From assembly GCA_049718765.1 (NCBI GenBank), contig JBNARI010000010.1:1-61044 (forward strand): 61,044 bases of DNA, in the 5' to 3' direction. This document shows positions 17,179 through 26,257 of the stretch, piece by piece. Below the pieces are notes generated by a model. The model worked only from the letters and a program-made list of their open reading frames with translations, searched no databases and was not told where the DNA came from. The position numbers were made by a program, and so were the translations under genes. Position 1 is the stretch's first letter. Each line of letters starts with the position of its first letter. The stretch comes from JBNARI01 sp049718765 (lineage in GTDB: Bacteria; Bacillota; Sulfobacillia; DUMF01).

Positions 17179-17918
17179 TTCAGGAATATTGCTCCCCTCA
17201 AGAGGGATGTGGCTGCGCCTACCCTGCGGCGCGAGGCAAACAGCAAGGGATTACAGTAGGTGCACATCCCGCAGCTGAGCACGTTGGAAGGGCTCACGCC
17301 CGCTTCCGCCAAGCAGGCCCTGTTAGCTCTTTCCAAATCAAGCATCCAATGGCCAGGCCGCGAAGGGGTGAAGAACTCTCGGGCTTGCCGGTAACTGTCC
17401 AGAAACTCCCTGAGAACTGGTTCGTCCACTTCGTAACAGCAGCTTCGGATATGGGGCCCAAAGGTTACCAGCAACCGTCTGGGTCGCCCGCCCAGCTTTT
17501 CCACTGCTTCCACTGCCCGCTGCCCAATGCGCTTTGCGGTGCCCCTCCAGCCAGCGTGCACCAAACCCACGATCCCGGCCACCGGCTCCACTATGAAAAT
17601 GGGCACACAGTCGGCAAACGTTGCAGTGAGCGCCAAGCCACGGGTGCTTGTCACAAGACCATCCGTGTCCGGCAGGGTCATGCCTGCGTGGGACATGTCC
17701 ACCGCGGTCACCGTGTCCCCGTGCACCTGCACCCCCCGCACAAACTTCCCGTCATCCAGACCAAGCAGCTTTATGAATTCCAGCGAGGAGTCACACTTCA
17801 AGGTGGAAAAACCAGCGCAGACCAAGTGGTCCAGGTTTCCCTGGCCAGCGAACCCAATTCGAACGTACCCTAACTCAGTCAGAGTGCACCCCAAGAGCCC
17901 GCCCCCTTTGGGCCTCAC
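17175..17918 (-). CDS. pgeF: Peptidoglycan editing factor PgeF (YlmD, laccase domain)
   Basis: A 247-residue member of the multicopper-oxidase-like YfiH/YlmD family. E. coli PgeF removes L-Ser wrongly placed in peptidoglycan precursors; purine nucleoside activities are also reported for the family. Conserved zinc/active-site positions are visible: V-Q-V-H-G-D near 64, A-T-F-A-D-C-V-P near 97, H-A-G-W-R-G-T near 118, and G-P-H-I-R-S-C-C-Y-E-V near 152. It begins with GTG overlapping the ylmC stop and overlaps the adaptor gene downstream. Confidence 0.9.
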   Translation of the reverse strand: MRPKGGGLLGCTLTELGYVRIGFAGQGNLDHLVCAGFSTLKCDSSLEFIKLLGLDDGKFVRGVQVHGDTVTAVDMSHAGMTLPDTDGLVTSTRGLALTATFADCVPIFIVEPVAGIVGLVHAGWRGTAKRIGQRAVEAVEKLGGRPRRLLVTFGPHIRSCCYEVDEPVLREFLDSYRQAREFFTPSRPGHWMLDLERANRACLAEAGVSPSNVLSCGMCTYCNPLLFASRRRVGAATSLLRGAIFLK

Positions 17919-18154
17919 GACTCCATTTCCACCAGGATCACGTCTGGCCCAATTTTCTTGATGTTGCCCCAGGGAATTCGGTACTCGCTCTTCTGGCCAA
18001 ACAGGCCCATCACTCTCCCAGGTCCAGGCACGATGATTGCGCTCACCCTTCCTTCGCCTAGGTCTATTTCCACATCAGCAACGTTGCCCAGGACCCTGCC
18101 GTCAATCACGTTTATTACGTCCCTTGACTCCAGGTCAGACAGCCTCAACCACAA
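17915..18154 (-). CDS. YlmC/YmxH family PRC-barrel sporulation protein
   Basis: A 79-residue PRC-barrel-like protein. The motif S-D-L-x-S-x-D-V-I-N-V near residue 6 and a G-N-V-A-D-V-E-I-D core are typical of the YlmC/YmxH group found in spore formers. A start at TTG 18148 has better spacing from the AGGGGG site (nine bases) than TTG 18154. Position between ftsZ and pgeF matches related genomes. Function is not known. Confidence 0.85.
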   Translation of the reverse strand: MWLRLSDLESRDVINVIDGRVLGNVADVEIDLGEGRVSAIIVPGPGRVMGLFGQKSEYRIPWGNIKKIGPDVILVEMES

Positions 18155-18203
18155 GCGCCCCCTTTCCCCAAATTATATGAGTTCAGAGGGCGCAAGCTGC
18201 AGC

Positions 18204-19250
18204 TTAGCTGCTCCGCCTTCTTAGGAAGGCTGGTATGTCCAAGTCACCGGTAGTCCTTGGGATCACCTCGAGCTCCTTCAACTGCTCCAGCATCCTTACA
18301 GGTCGCTGTCCTGAGAACCCAGTGGCAATCACCGTCACCCTGACCTCGTCTTGTAATTGGTCGTCTATCACTGCGCCGAATATGATATTGGCGTCGGGGT
18401 CACAAGCCTGGGCAATCACCTCAGCAGCTTCGTTCACCTCGAACAGGCTCAGGTCCGGACCACCCGTGATGTTCAACAGAACCCCCTTGGCCCCATCAAT
18501 GGACGTCTCGAGCAGGGGGCTGGATATGGCCGCCTTCGCCGCATCCACCGCCCGGTTTTCGCCCGAGCCCACGCCAATTCCCATTAGCGCAGACCCGGTA
18601 TCCTTCATGATGGTGCGCACATCCGCAAAGTCCAGGTTTATGAGGCCTGGCACGGCAATGAGGTCCGAAATCCCCTGGACCCCCTGGCGCAGCACATCGT
18701 CGGCAATTCTGAAAGCTTCCAGTATGGGCGTCTTCTTTTCCACCACCTGCAGTAGACGGTCATTGGGAATGACGATGAGCGTGTCAACCTTTTCACGCAA
18801 GTTGTTGATCCCCTTTTCCGCAACGCTCATCCTGCGCCGCCCTTCAAAGGAAAAGGGTTTGGTCACAACTCCAACGGTGAGCGCCCCTGCTTCTTTGGCA
18901 AGTTCTGCAATCACTGGAGCGCCGCCCGTGCCAGTTCCTCCCCCCATGCCAGCGGTAATGAACACCATGTCAGCACCCTTCAGGTGCTTTGCAAGTTCTT
19001 CTCTGCTCTCTTCGGCCGCTTTCTGCCCAATCTCAGGGTTGGCCCCTGCACCCAGTCCTTTGGTGAGGTTTCCTCCAACCTGGATCTTGGTGGGAGCAGC
19101 AGAACGCGCCAGCGCCTGCACGTCCGTGTTTACAGCAATGAAGTCCACTCCCTTGAGGCCAGCAGCAATCATCCTGTTCACAGCGTTGCACCCGCCACCA
19201 CCAACTCCAACCACCCTCAAGGAAGCATACCTTTCTTCCCTGTCACCCAT
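18204..19250 (-). CDS. ftsZ: Cell division GTPase FtsZ
   Basis: The tubulin-like scaffold of the division ring, 348 residues. The GTP signature G-G-G-T-G-T-G is near residue 105 and the N-terminal G-G-G-G-C-N-A-V-N-R-M segment is intact, as are the T7-loop positions. A short linker leads to the conserved C-terminal peptide D-I-P-A-F-L-R-R, which binds FtsA and other partners. The linker is only about 15 residues long, short for the family. ftsA lies 20 bases upstream. The usual spoIIGA-sigE pair does not follow. Confidence 0.98.
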   Translation of the reverse strand: MGDREERYASLRVVGVGGGGCNAVNRMIAAGLKGVDFIAVNTDVQALARSAAPTKIQVGGNLTKGLGAGANPEIGQKAAEESREELAKHLKGADMVFITAGMGGGTGTGGAPVIAELAKEAGALTVGVVTKPFSFEGRRRMSVAEKGINNLREKVDTLIVIPNDRLLQVVEKKTPILEAFRIADDVLRQGVQGISDLIAVPGLINLDFADVRTIMKDTGSALMGIGVGSGENRAVDAAKAAISSPLLETSIDGAKGVLLNITGGPDLSLFEVNEAAEVIAQACDPDANIIFGAVIDDQLQDEVRVTVIATGFSGQRPVRMLEQLKELEVIPRTTGDLDIPAFLRRRSS

Positions 19251-19270
19251 GATGCATTCCGCCTCCCACT

Positions 19271-20503
19271 CTAGAAAAGACTCTTGAAGTAGCCGATTAT
19301 TCGCGACAGCACTGACCTGTCCTCATAATAACTGTCTGACCCTGGCCCCTTCGGGAGAAGCTGCCTAGCCGCAAACATGATCAGGCCCACGGCGCAGGCC
19401 AGGGAGGGCGAAGACACAGTATCTATCATGCCGGCCACCCCCAGTGGGACTCCCTTCCTTGCAGGCATGTCCAACCTTTGGCTCAACAGGTCCAGGAAGC
19501 CCGGCAGCTCGGAGCTGCCTCCGGTCACCACCAGACCGCCAGGGATAACCCGGGAGTAACCGGACTTTTGTATTTCCGCAGCAATGAGGTCGGCAATCTC
19601 CTGCGCCCGCGCCTCGATAATGGTGCATATGGTCTTTTGACTCACTTCCCTCCTCGCAGAGCCGCCTATGCCGCTCACGGCAATGTAAGCGTCGTCTGGC
19701 ACAAGGGAAGCGAGGGCCTTGCCGTACTCGAGCTTGAGGCTTTCTGCTTGGTTTATTGGGGTACGCAGGCCAACCGCGAGATCGCTGGTAATGTGCTCCC
19801 CGCCCACGGGAATGACCCCAGCGTACCACAAGCTGCCCTGTTCGAAGATGGCAATGTCTGTGGTACCAGCGCCAATGTCTGCCACCACCACTCCAAGCTC
19901 CTTTTCAGCTGGCTGCAGCACCGCCTCGCCGGAAGCTAGCGCAGCAAGCACCACGTCTTCAACGTCAAGACCTGCGCGGTAGACACTCCTGAGCACGTTC
20001 TGGATGGAAGTCACAGCCCCAGTCACTATTTGCGCTTCTACCTCCAGCCTCACGCCCATCATGCCAACCGGGTCCCTGACTCCGTCGTAGCCGTCCACTA
20101 TGAATTGGCGCGGCAGAACATGAACTATTTCCCTGTCCGAAGGGATGTTCATCACCCTCGCCGCTTCCATCACCCGGTCCACGTCTTCTTGGGTGATCTC
20201 TTTGTCCTCTCGGGAAACAGCTATGACTCCGCGGTTGTTGCAGGTCCCCACGTGAGCGCCAGAAATGTTTATGTAAACGGACTTTACCGGTACACCGGAC
20301 ATGCGTTCTGCCCTTTCCACGGCTTCCTGGATGCTACGTACCGTCCGCTCGATGTCCACCACCACACCCCGCTTCATTCCAAGAGAAGCGCTGGTGCCAA
20401 CTCCGGTGATCACTGGGACGCCGTCGTCCCGAAGCTCAGCGACGACGGCCGCCACCTTGCTACTGCCCAAATCAAGACCTGCAACGTACCGCCGCCGGGC
20501 CAA
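19271..20503 (-). CDS. ftsA: Cell division protein FtsA
   Basis: An actin-like protein of about 410 residues that tethers FtsZ to the membrane. The phosphate-1 motif G-L-D-L-G-S-S-K near residue 9 and the phosphate-2 motif D-I-G-A-G-T-T-D-I near 200 are present. A C-terminal amphipathic helix (I-I-G-Y-F-K-S-L-F) serves as membrane anchor. I prefer TTG 20503, which has GGGGGTG five bases before it; TTG 20527 would add eight residues. Confidence 0.96.
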   Translation of the reverse strand: MARRRYVAGLDLGSSKVAAVVAELRDDGVPVITGVGTSASLGMKRGVVVDIERTVRSIQEAVERAERMSGVPVKSVYINISGAHVGTCNNRGVIAVSREDKEITQEDVDRVMEAARVMNIPSDREIVHVLPRQFIVDGYDGVRDPVGMMGVRLEVEAQIVTGAVTSIQNVLRSVYRAGLDVEDVVLAALASGEAVLQPAEKELGVVVADIGAGTTDIAIFEQGSLWYAGVIPVGGEHITSDLAVGLRTPINQAESLKLEYGKALASLVPDDAYIAVSGIGGSARREVSQKTICTIIEARAQEIADLIAAEIQKSGYSRVIPGGLVVTGGSSELPGFLDLLSQRLDMPARKGVPLGVAGMIDTVSSPSLACAVGLIMFAARQLLPKGPGSDSYYEDRSVLSRIIGYFKSLF

Positions 20504-20528
20504 GTTTCCACCCCCACACTGGAACAAT

Positions 20529-20912
20529 TCACTTCCCGCTAACGTTCTCCTCCCTGAGCCTCGTGCCCGTCCTGAGCTGGTAATAGCTCCTCAACAGGTC
20601 TCTCCTGATTACACCAAGGTTAAGGAACACCCTGTATCCAAAGGCAAACAGCGCTGCGTAGTACAGCTCGACTCCCAGGACGTCCCCAATGAACGTCAGG
20701 AGAGCAGCCAAAGAGGAGTTAGCCATGAGTCCAGTCACAAACACAGCGTTATCGAAATTGCCTTCAAGAGATGCGCGCAGTCCGCCAAACAACGAGTCCA
20801 GGGCCGCAAGCACTGCAATTGACAGGTACCTAGAATAAGAAATCGGAATTCTCAGGGGCACGTTGAAGCCCAGCAGTAAACCAACAGCAAGCGCAATCAC
20901 TGCAACCCACAC
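20529..20912 (-). CDS. sbp: Small basic family membrane protein (DUF1290)
   Basis: A 127-residue protein with three predicted hydrophobic helices (about 2-18, 28-45 and 60-95) and a basic C-terminal tail. It matches the Sbp/YlxX family found between ftsQ and ftsA in Firmicutes. The segment S-Y-L-like S-I-A-V-L-A-A-L-D-S-L-F-G-G is the family hallmark. Its GTG start directly follows the stop of the DUF881 gene. Function is unknown. Confidence 0.88.
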   Translation of the reverse strand: MWVAVIALAVGLLLGFNVPLRIPISYSRYLSIAVLAALDSLFGGLRASLEGNFDNAVFVTGLMANSSLAALLTFIGDVLGVELYYAALFAFGYRVFLNLGVIRRDLLRSYYQLRTGTRLREENVSGK

Positions 20913-21629
20913 TTACTCACCACTCGCTTTCTTTACGGGTCGCGCATATTCGAACTTGAGGCTCCCCTTGTAGGCGGGAACAGTAACCTCCGCTTCCTTT
21001 TTCACCACGACTTCGATACCCCACACTGCCACAGCGTCTATTACACCGCCCCTCATCTTGAGGGCAGCCTCCATGGTATCCGCGTTGCCAATGGCGTTGA
21101 TCACTATTGGCGGCGAAAGCCTCACACCGTTCACGGAAATAGTGGGACCAACGCACCTTATTTCGGTCCTGGCAGTGACCCGTTGACCGTTAACCGAAAT
21201 GGCCTCTGCGCCCGAAGCGCGAAGCTCGTTGATCACTCTGAGAACGTCGTCGTCGTGAATCAAGAAGGCATTGGGATCTTCCCCTGGTTTTGGCGCTCTC
21301 TTGGAATCTTCCATCACCACCGTCACGCCCGGCCCCTTAAGGTCAACAAGGCCCGCAGCCACCCTGAGGTTCTCGAGCTCCGAGGAAAGAGCCTTGATGG
21401 TGTCAGCTCCGCTGGCTAGTTCTGCCACCCTGTTCCGCAGTTCCACCACTTCCTTGGCTAGCGCTTCCCTTTCCTTCTCGGAATTCTGCAGCCTGGCCAC
21501 TAGCTCCTCGGTCCTTTGCAAGGCGCTAGAGCTCCTCACATCCTTTTGCACCCTGAACTGGACTGCAATTAAGAAGCCAACAAACAAGCACACAAAGGCC
21601 AGGGCAACCTTGTTATTAACAGCCTTCAC
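20913..21629 (-). CDS. DUF881 (YlxW/YlxX-type) division-cluster protein
   Basis: A 238-residue protein with an N-terminal signal anchor (about 8-24), a coiled coil (about 35-85) and a C-terminal DUF881 globular domain. The domain shows G-P-G-V-T-V and N-E-L-R-A-S-G-A-E-A-I-S-V-N-G-Q-R motifs. Members are found next to ftsQ and sbp and are thought to act in the division complex, without a defined activity. It overlaps ftsQ by four bases. Confidence 0.88.
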   Translation of the reverse strand: MKAVNNKVALAFVCLFVGFLIAVQFRVQKDVRSSSALQRTEELVARLQNSEKEREALAKEVVELRNRVAELASGADTIKALSSELENLRVAAGLVDLKGPGVTVVMEDSKRAPKPGEDPNAFLIHDDDVLRVINELRASGAEAISVNGQRVTARTEIRCVGPTISVNGVRLSPPIVINAIGNADTMEAALKMRGGVIDAVAVWGIEVVVKKEAEVTVPAYKGSLKFEYARPVKKASGE

Positions 21630-22369
21630 TTGCTCACCCCCGTGACCACCGGCCTTGAGTACCTCACGTCTATCTTCTTCACTGTTGACAAATCCTTCAG
21701 GTCACGAATCAGCTCCACCGCGGTTTGGCAGCGCGCCTCCAGGGAGCTATCTGCTTGTCCCAGTTCAAGGCATACACCACCCTTGAGGAACGCGCGGAGC
21801 TCGTATTCATCGTCGCACGACACCTCGGAAAGCAGGCTCTCAACGGCCTTGAGCGCCCTCAGCACCCTTATCCCTGCCACAGCGCTGCTCGGTTGTTCAC
21901 CAAGTTGAACCGTGGGGATGTTGCTTCCCCTGTAAGATACGATTGGATAACCTGCCTCGAGCTTGGCCGCACCTTCAATCACGATCCCGCTATCGTCGAT
22001 GAAGTAAAAAGCTCCGTTGTGATTGTACAGTGCAAGCCTCTTCCGCTCTTCCAACGTGATCCTCACAGTGTCGGGGAACACCAACTGCACCTTTGCGTCT
22101 TTGACAGCCGCCAAACCCAGCAGGCGCTTTCGCACCACGTGAGGTACCACGGCTAGCAGGTTCACTCCGGTTGAGAGCCCGGCAGCCTTCAGCACTTCCT
22201 GTTCCGTCAATATCGAGTTCCCTTCCACCGAAATCTTCTGGACCACGAAAAGGGAATTACTCACCGCCGCAAAAGAGCTGGCCAAAAGCAAGATCAGCGC
22301 TACAAACCAGACCCACCATCGCACCACGGTCACCGCCAAGCCTGGTTCAAGCCCAGGTCCCAACTCCAC
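21626..22369 (-). CDS. ftsQ: Cell division protein FtsQ/DivIB
   Basis: A 247-residue bitopic protein with a short cytoplasmic N-terminus and one transmembrane helix (about 17-40). A POTRA domain follows (I-S-V-E-G-N-S-I-L-T motif near 50), then a beta domain with the V-x-L-E-E-R-K-R-L-A segment near 110. It links early and late divisome parts through FtsL and FtsB/DivIC. The GTG start at 22369 has no strong ribosome site, so the exact N-terminus is uncertain. It follows murA here rather than murB. Confidence 0.9.
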   Translation of the reverse strand: MELGPGLEPGLAVTVVRWWVWFVALILLLASSFAAVSNSLFVVQKISVEGNSILTEQEVLKAAGLSTGVNLLAVVPHVVRKRLLGLAAVKDAKVQLVFPDTVRITLEERKRLALYNHNGAFYFIDDSGIVIEGAAKLEAGYPIVSYRGSNIPTVQLGEQPSSAVAGIRVLRALKAVESLLSEVSCDDEYELRAFLKGGVCLELGQADSSLEARCQTAVELIRDLKDLSTVKKIDVRYSRPVVTGVSK

Positions 22370-22394
22370 TACATTGTAGCACAGTTCCCTCGCC

Positions 22395-23663
22395 CTACTG
22401 CGATGACCTTTCGATACGTGCCCCCAGGGACTTCAGCTTTTCATCAAGGCGCTCGTACCCGCGGTCGATGTGATGTATGCCTTCGATCACGCTGGTACCC
22501 TCTGCGGCAAGGGCAGCCAGCACCAGCGCTGCCCCACCCCTCAGGTCTGCCACTTCCACAAGCGCCCCCGACAGGCTGTTGACTCCCTTGATTACTGCTG
22601 TCCTGCCCTCCGTCTTGATCTTGGCCCCCATCCTCCGTAACTCTTCCGCATGTTTGAACCTGTTCTCAAATACAGTCTCTGTGACCACGCTTGTGCCGTT
22701 GGCAATGCAGGTGAGAGCCATGATTTGGGCTTGCATGTCTGTAGGAAAGCCGGGATAGGGCAGGGTCTTCACGTCTATGGCGTTTGGGCGGTCATGGGCT
22801 TCCACAGTTATGCTGTTGCGGTCCTCCGATACCTTTACTCCTGCCTCCCTGAGCTTTGCAATCACTGCCTGCACGTGTTCCGGGATACAGTTGACTATAG
22901 TCACACTGCCCCTGGTAATTGCAGCACCAACCATGATCGTACCCACTTCTATGCGGTCCGGGATAACGCTGTGCTCTGCAGGTCCTAACCGTCTGACCCC
23001 TTCAATCCTGATCACGTCCATCCCGGCGCCTTTCACTCTAGCACCCATGGCGTTGAGGAAGTTCTGAAGCTCAACTATCTCAGGTTCTTTGGCAGCGTTC
23101 CTGATGACGGTAGTGCCGTCCGCAAGCACTGCCGCCATCATGATGTTTTCGGTTGCCCCAACGCTTGGAAAATCCAGGTGAATCTCTGCACCAGTGAGCC
23201 TTTGGCACTCGGCCAGGATGTAGCCAGCCCTTTCCTCAATGCGCGCTCCCAAGGCGTGAAGTCCCCTCAAGTGCAGGTCGATGGGCCTCGGCCCAATGGC
23301 GCACCCTCCAGGGTATGACACCTTCACCCGGCCGAGTCTGGCAAGCAAGGGGCCCATCAGGAAGATGGAGGAGCGCATTTGCCTCATGAGGTTCTCGGGC
23401 ACCTCGTAGGAGCGCAAGCCAGAAGCGTCAATAACGAGCTGGTGCCCGTTGGCCAACCCCCTGTGAAAGCTCACCTGGCAACCCAGGGTCCTCAGGATTT
23501 GGCTCATCACTGCCACATCGCTGAGGTCCGGCACTCCGTGAATCGTGCATTGGTGCTCGGTGAGTACCGTAGCGGCCATCATGGGGAGTACTGCGTTCTT
23601 GGATCCACTCACGCGAACAGTACCACTAAGCCTCACGGGGCCATGAACGATATAACGTTCCAT
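22395..23663 (-). CDS. murA: UDP-N-acetylglucosamine 1-carboxyvinyltransferase
   Basis: The first committed enzyme of peptidoglycan synthesis, adding enolpyruvate from PEP to UDP-GlcNAc. The 422 residues form the inside-out alpha/beta barrel. The N-terminal G-S-K-N-A-V-L-P motif is near residue 22, and the catalytic loop P-G-G-C-A-I-G-P-R-P with the PEP- and fosfomycin-reactive cysteine is near 115. The ATG at 23663 with GAGGTG before it is preferred over one at 23684. It sits where murB is usually found. Confidence 0.96.
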   Translation of the reverse strand: MERYIVHGPVRLSGTVRVSGSKNAVLPMMAATVLTEHQCTIHGVPDLSDVAVMSQILRTLGCQVSFHRGLANGHQLVIDASGLRSYEVPENLMRQMRSSIFLMGPLLARLGRVKVSYPGGCAIGPRPIDLHLRGLHALGARIEERAGYILAECQRLTGAEIHLDFPSVGATENIMMAAVLADGTTVIRNAAKEPEIVELQNFLNAMGARVKGAGMDVIRIEGVRRLGPAEHSVIPDRIEVGTIMVGAAITRGSVTIVNCIPEHVQAVIAKLREAGVKVSEDRNSITVEAHDRPNAIDVKTLPYPGFPTDMQAQIMALTCIANGTSVVTETVFENRFKHAEELRRMGAKIKTEGRTAVIKGVNSLSGALVEVADLRGGAALVLAALAAEGTSVIEGIHHIDRGYERLDEKLKSLGARIERSSQ

Positions 23664-23727
23664 GATAGCGCACCTCGTAATCATCTTACGTGCTCGATGG
23701 GCCAGGGGTTACACCAGGGGGACTACC

Positions 23728-25086
23728 TCAGTGCCCCAGCACGTCCTCAACCATCTTGCCTACTTTCCAAACATCTCCAGCCCCCATAGTCACAATGGCG
23801 CCACCTTGGCGCGCCCTGTCCAGCGCGAGTTGACACGCCTCTCGGAAGTCATTGGCGGGCAACGCATAGCCGCCCCTTTCAACTATTGACCGTACCACCA
23901 AATCCGAGGTCACGCCGGGCATTTCCTTCTCTCCTGGGCCGGGATATATGGGCAACACTATGACCTCATCCGCGCCAGCGAAGGCTTTCCCGAACTCAGA
24001 AGCCAGCAGTGCGGTGCGGGAGTAACGGTGGGGTTGGAATACAACAGTCAGGCGCTCAAAGCCCGCGTTCTTGAGGGCAGCCAGGCTAGCCTTGATTTCC
24101 GTGGGGTGATGGGCATAGTCGTCGAACACAGTCACGCCCCGCGCTTCGAAGGTTTTCTGCAGGCGCCGGTCCACACCCTTGAAGCATTCCAGCGCCTCAG
24201 CCACAGCTCCCAGCGGGAACCCTTCTTCCAGCGCAACCCCAAATGCTGCCAGGGAGTTTTGAACGTTATGAAGCCCCGGCACGTTCAGCCTCACCGATCC
24301 CACAGCACATCCCCAGCTTTCGAGGGTGAACCGGGAGCCCCATCGCTCCATAACCACTTCGCGAGCTTTTACCTTGCCGTCCCGAAGGCCGTAGGTCACA
24401 ACCTTGCGCTTCACATCCTCTGTGATGTTGCGCAGCAGGGCATCGTCCTGGCAAACCACACAGTAGCCGCTGGGTTTGACGTTATCAAGGAACTGCCTGA
24501 ATCCAGCAGCAATTGCTTCCACGCTCCCCCAGTAGTCCAGGTGGTCGTTGTCCACGTTGGTCGCCACGGCAACCCTGGGACGGAGCTTGAGGAAGGACCC
24601 GTCGCTTTCGTCAGCTTCAGCAATGAGGTGAGAGCTTTTCCCCACCACCGCATTCCCACCGAAATCGGACACTTCCCCGCCCACCAGGATGGTCGGGTCA
24701 AGGCCTGCGGCTTGGAACGCGATTCCAATCATCGTGGTGGTGGTAGTCTTGCCGTGACAGCCAGCCACGGCAACTCCATCTACAGCGTTCATCAGCTGGG
24801 CAAGCAGGTCTGATCGATGGATCACAGGGATTCCCCGCTCCCTGGCTTCCAAGACTTCGGGGTTGTCGTCATGAATCGCTGAAGACACCACAACTACGTT
24901 CGTGCCCGACGTCACGTTCTCCCTGCTGTGCCCCAAGTGAATGATCGCACCCAGCTTGCTCAGCCTGGCGGTGGCCTCGTTGTCTTTGATATCCGACCCG
25001 GAAATGGTGTGCCCCTGGGCCAGCAGCGCCCTGGCCAGGGCGCTCATGCCAGCTCCGCCAATGGCCACGAAATGGAAATGAGCCAA
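23728..25086 (-). CDS. murC: UDP-N-acetylmuramate--L-alanine ligase
   Basis: A Mur ligase of about 452 residues that adds L-Ala to UDP-MurNAc. It has the N-terminal Rossmann-like G-G-A-G-M-S-A, the ATP loop G-C-H-G-K-T-T-T-T near 110, and the D-D-Y-A-H-H-P-T-E segment near 330 that separates MurC (and Mpl) from the other ligases. TTG 25086 has GAGGTGG seven bases before it and is preferred. Between murG and murA; no murB follows. Confidence 0.96.
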   Translation of the reverse strand: MAHFHFVAIGGAGMSALARALLAQGHTISGSDIKDNEATARLSKLGAIIHLGHSRENVTSGTNVVVVSSAIHDDNPEVLEARERGIPVIHRSDLLAQLMNAVDGVAVAGCHGKTTTTTMIGIAFQAAGLDPTILVGGEVSDFGGNAVVGKSSHLIAEADESDGSFLKLRPRVAVATNVDNDHLDYWGSVEAIAAGFRQFLDNVKPSGYCVVCQDDALLRNITEDVKRKVVTYGLRDGKVKAREVVMERWGSRFTLESWGCAVGSVRLNVPGLHNVQNSLAAFGVALEEGFPLGAVAEALECFKGVDRRLQKTFEARGVTVFDDYAHHPTEIKASLAALKNAGFERLTVVFQPHRYSRTALLASEFGKAFAGADEVIVLPIYPGPGEKEMPGVTSDLVVRSIVERGGYALPANDFREACQLALDRARQGGAIVTMGAGDVWKVGKMVEDVLGH

Positions 25087-25113
25087 GATCAGTCCACCTC
25101 GAGTCACACAATA

Positions 25114-26250
25114 TCATGATATGCATGCGCAAGCCCGGCGCTCAGCCAGGCGGAATAGTTCCTCCGCAATGGTGCGTGCTGCGCGGGGCTTTGCCACCTG
25201 TCGTGCCTTTTGCCCCATCTGCTCTCGCTCCCGGGGATGGGACAGCAACCAGTCCAGCTTTTCCCCAAGCTCCCGAGCAAGGTCGGGCCCTTCGGTTAAA
25301 ACCATCGCTGCTCCACGCTCCGCCAGCACCTTCGCGTTGTGTTCCTGGTGCCTGTTGGCCACGTACGGCGAAGGCACAAGCAACGACGGTATCCCAGTAG
25401 CTGCAAGCTCGGAAACGGTCAACGCCCCGGCCCTGGACACTACGATGTCTGCCACGCTATACGCCAAATCCATTTGCTCCACATATGGCCTCAGTATAAC
25501 GTTTCCACCCTTGCTCCAGGCTATACCACTTGCTTCCACGAACTGCGTGGCCTCGTCAAAGAGCCTCTCGCCAGTCACCACAATGAACTGCACTTGCCGA
25601 TGGCGCAGCTTTGAAGCCACTTGTAGGGCAGCCATGACCAGGGGTTTTGCGCCGCGGCTGCCGCCAAAAACTACCACGGTGAGCAAGCTACTGTCGGTGC
25701 CAAACAGCCGGTGACCTTGGCCCCGCTCTGCGTTCAGGATAGCCTTCCTGATTGGGTTGCCAGTCACCCTCATCTTTGGAACAACCCTCGGAGGGAAATA
25801 AAACACGCTTTCAGGAAACGCCACGAACACCCTTGTGGAAATCCTGGCGAGGAGCTTGTTGGTAAGGCCGGGATAAACGTTCTGTTCCTGGACGCTCACC
25901 GGCACTCCTCGCAGCCAGCAGGCAAGCAGCGCGGGTCCGGAGACGTATCCACCGGTCCCCAAGGCCACGTGGGGCTGAAACTTCCCAACGATGCCCAGGC
26001 TTTGGGCCAAGCCAACGTAGGCGGCAGCTGCGCCCCTAAGGGCCCTCGCCAGGGACTTCCCGGCCACTCCCCCAGAACTGATACACACAAACTCCACCCC
26101 AGCAGCTGGCACCAGCTTGGCTTCAAACCCTGACGACGTCCCCAAATAAAGGATCTGGGCAGAGCCATCTATCTCCCTGAGCGCTTCGCACACTGCAAGC
26201 GCAGGGTATACGTGGCCGCCTGTCCCCCCTCCGCACACAATGTACCTCAA
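25114..26250 (-). CDS. murG: UDP-GlcNAc:lipid I GlcNAc transferase
   Basis: A GT28 glycosyltransferase of 378 residues that makes lipid II at the inner face of the membrane. Two Rossmann domains are visible: G-G-G-T-G-G-H-V-Y-P at residue 7 and G-G-S-R-G-A-K near 195. The nucleotide-sugar region contains the S-R-A-G-A-L-T-V-S-E-L stretch near 275. The TTG start comes eight bases after the ftsW coding end. Confidence 0.96.
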   Translation of the reverse strand: MRYIVCGGGTGGHVYPALAVCEALREIDGSAQILYLGTSSGFEAKLVPAAGVEFVCISSGGVAGKSLARALRGAAAAYVGLAQSLGIVGKFQPHVALGTGGYVSGPALLACWLRGVPVSVQEQNVYPGLTNKLLARISTRVFVAFPESVFYFPPRVVPKMRVTGNPIRKAILNAERGQGHRLFGTDSSLLTVVVFGGSRGAKPLVMAALQVASKLRHRQVQFIVVTGERLFDEATQFVEASGIAWSKGGNVILRPYVEQMDLAYSVADIVVSRAGALTVSELAATGIPSLLVPSPYVANRHQEHNAKVLAERGAAMVLTEGPDLARELGEKLDWLLSHPREREQMGQKARQVAKPRAARTIAEELFRLAERRACACIS

Positions 26251-26257
26251 CGCGCCA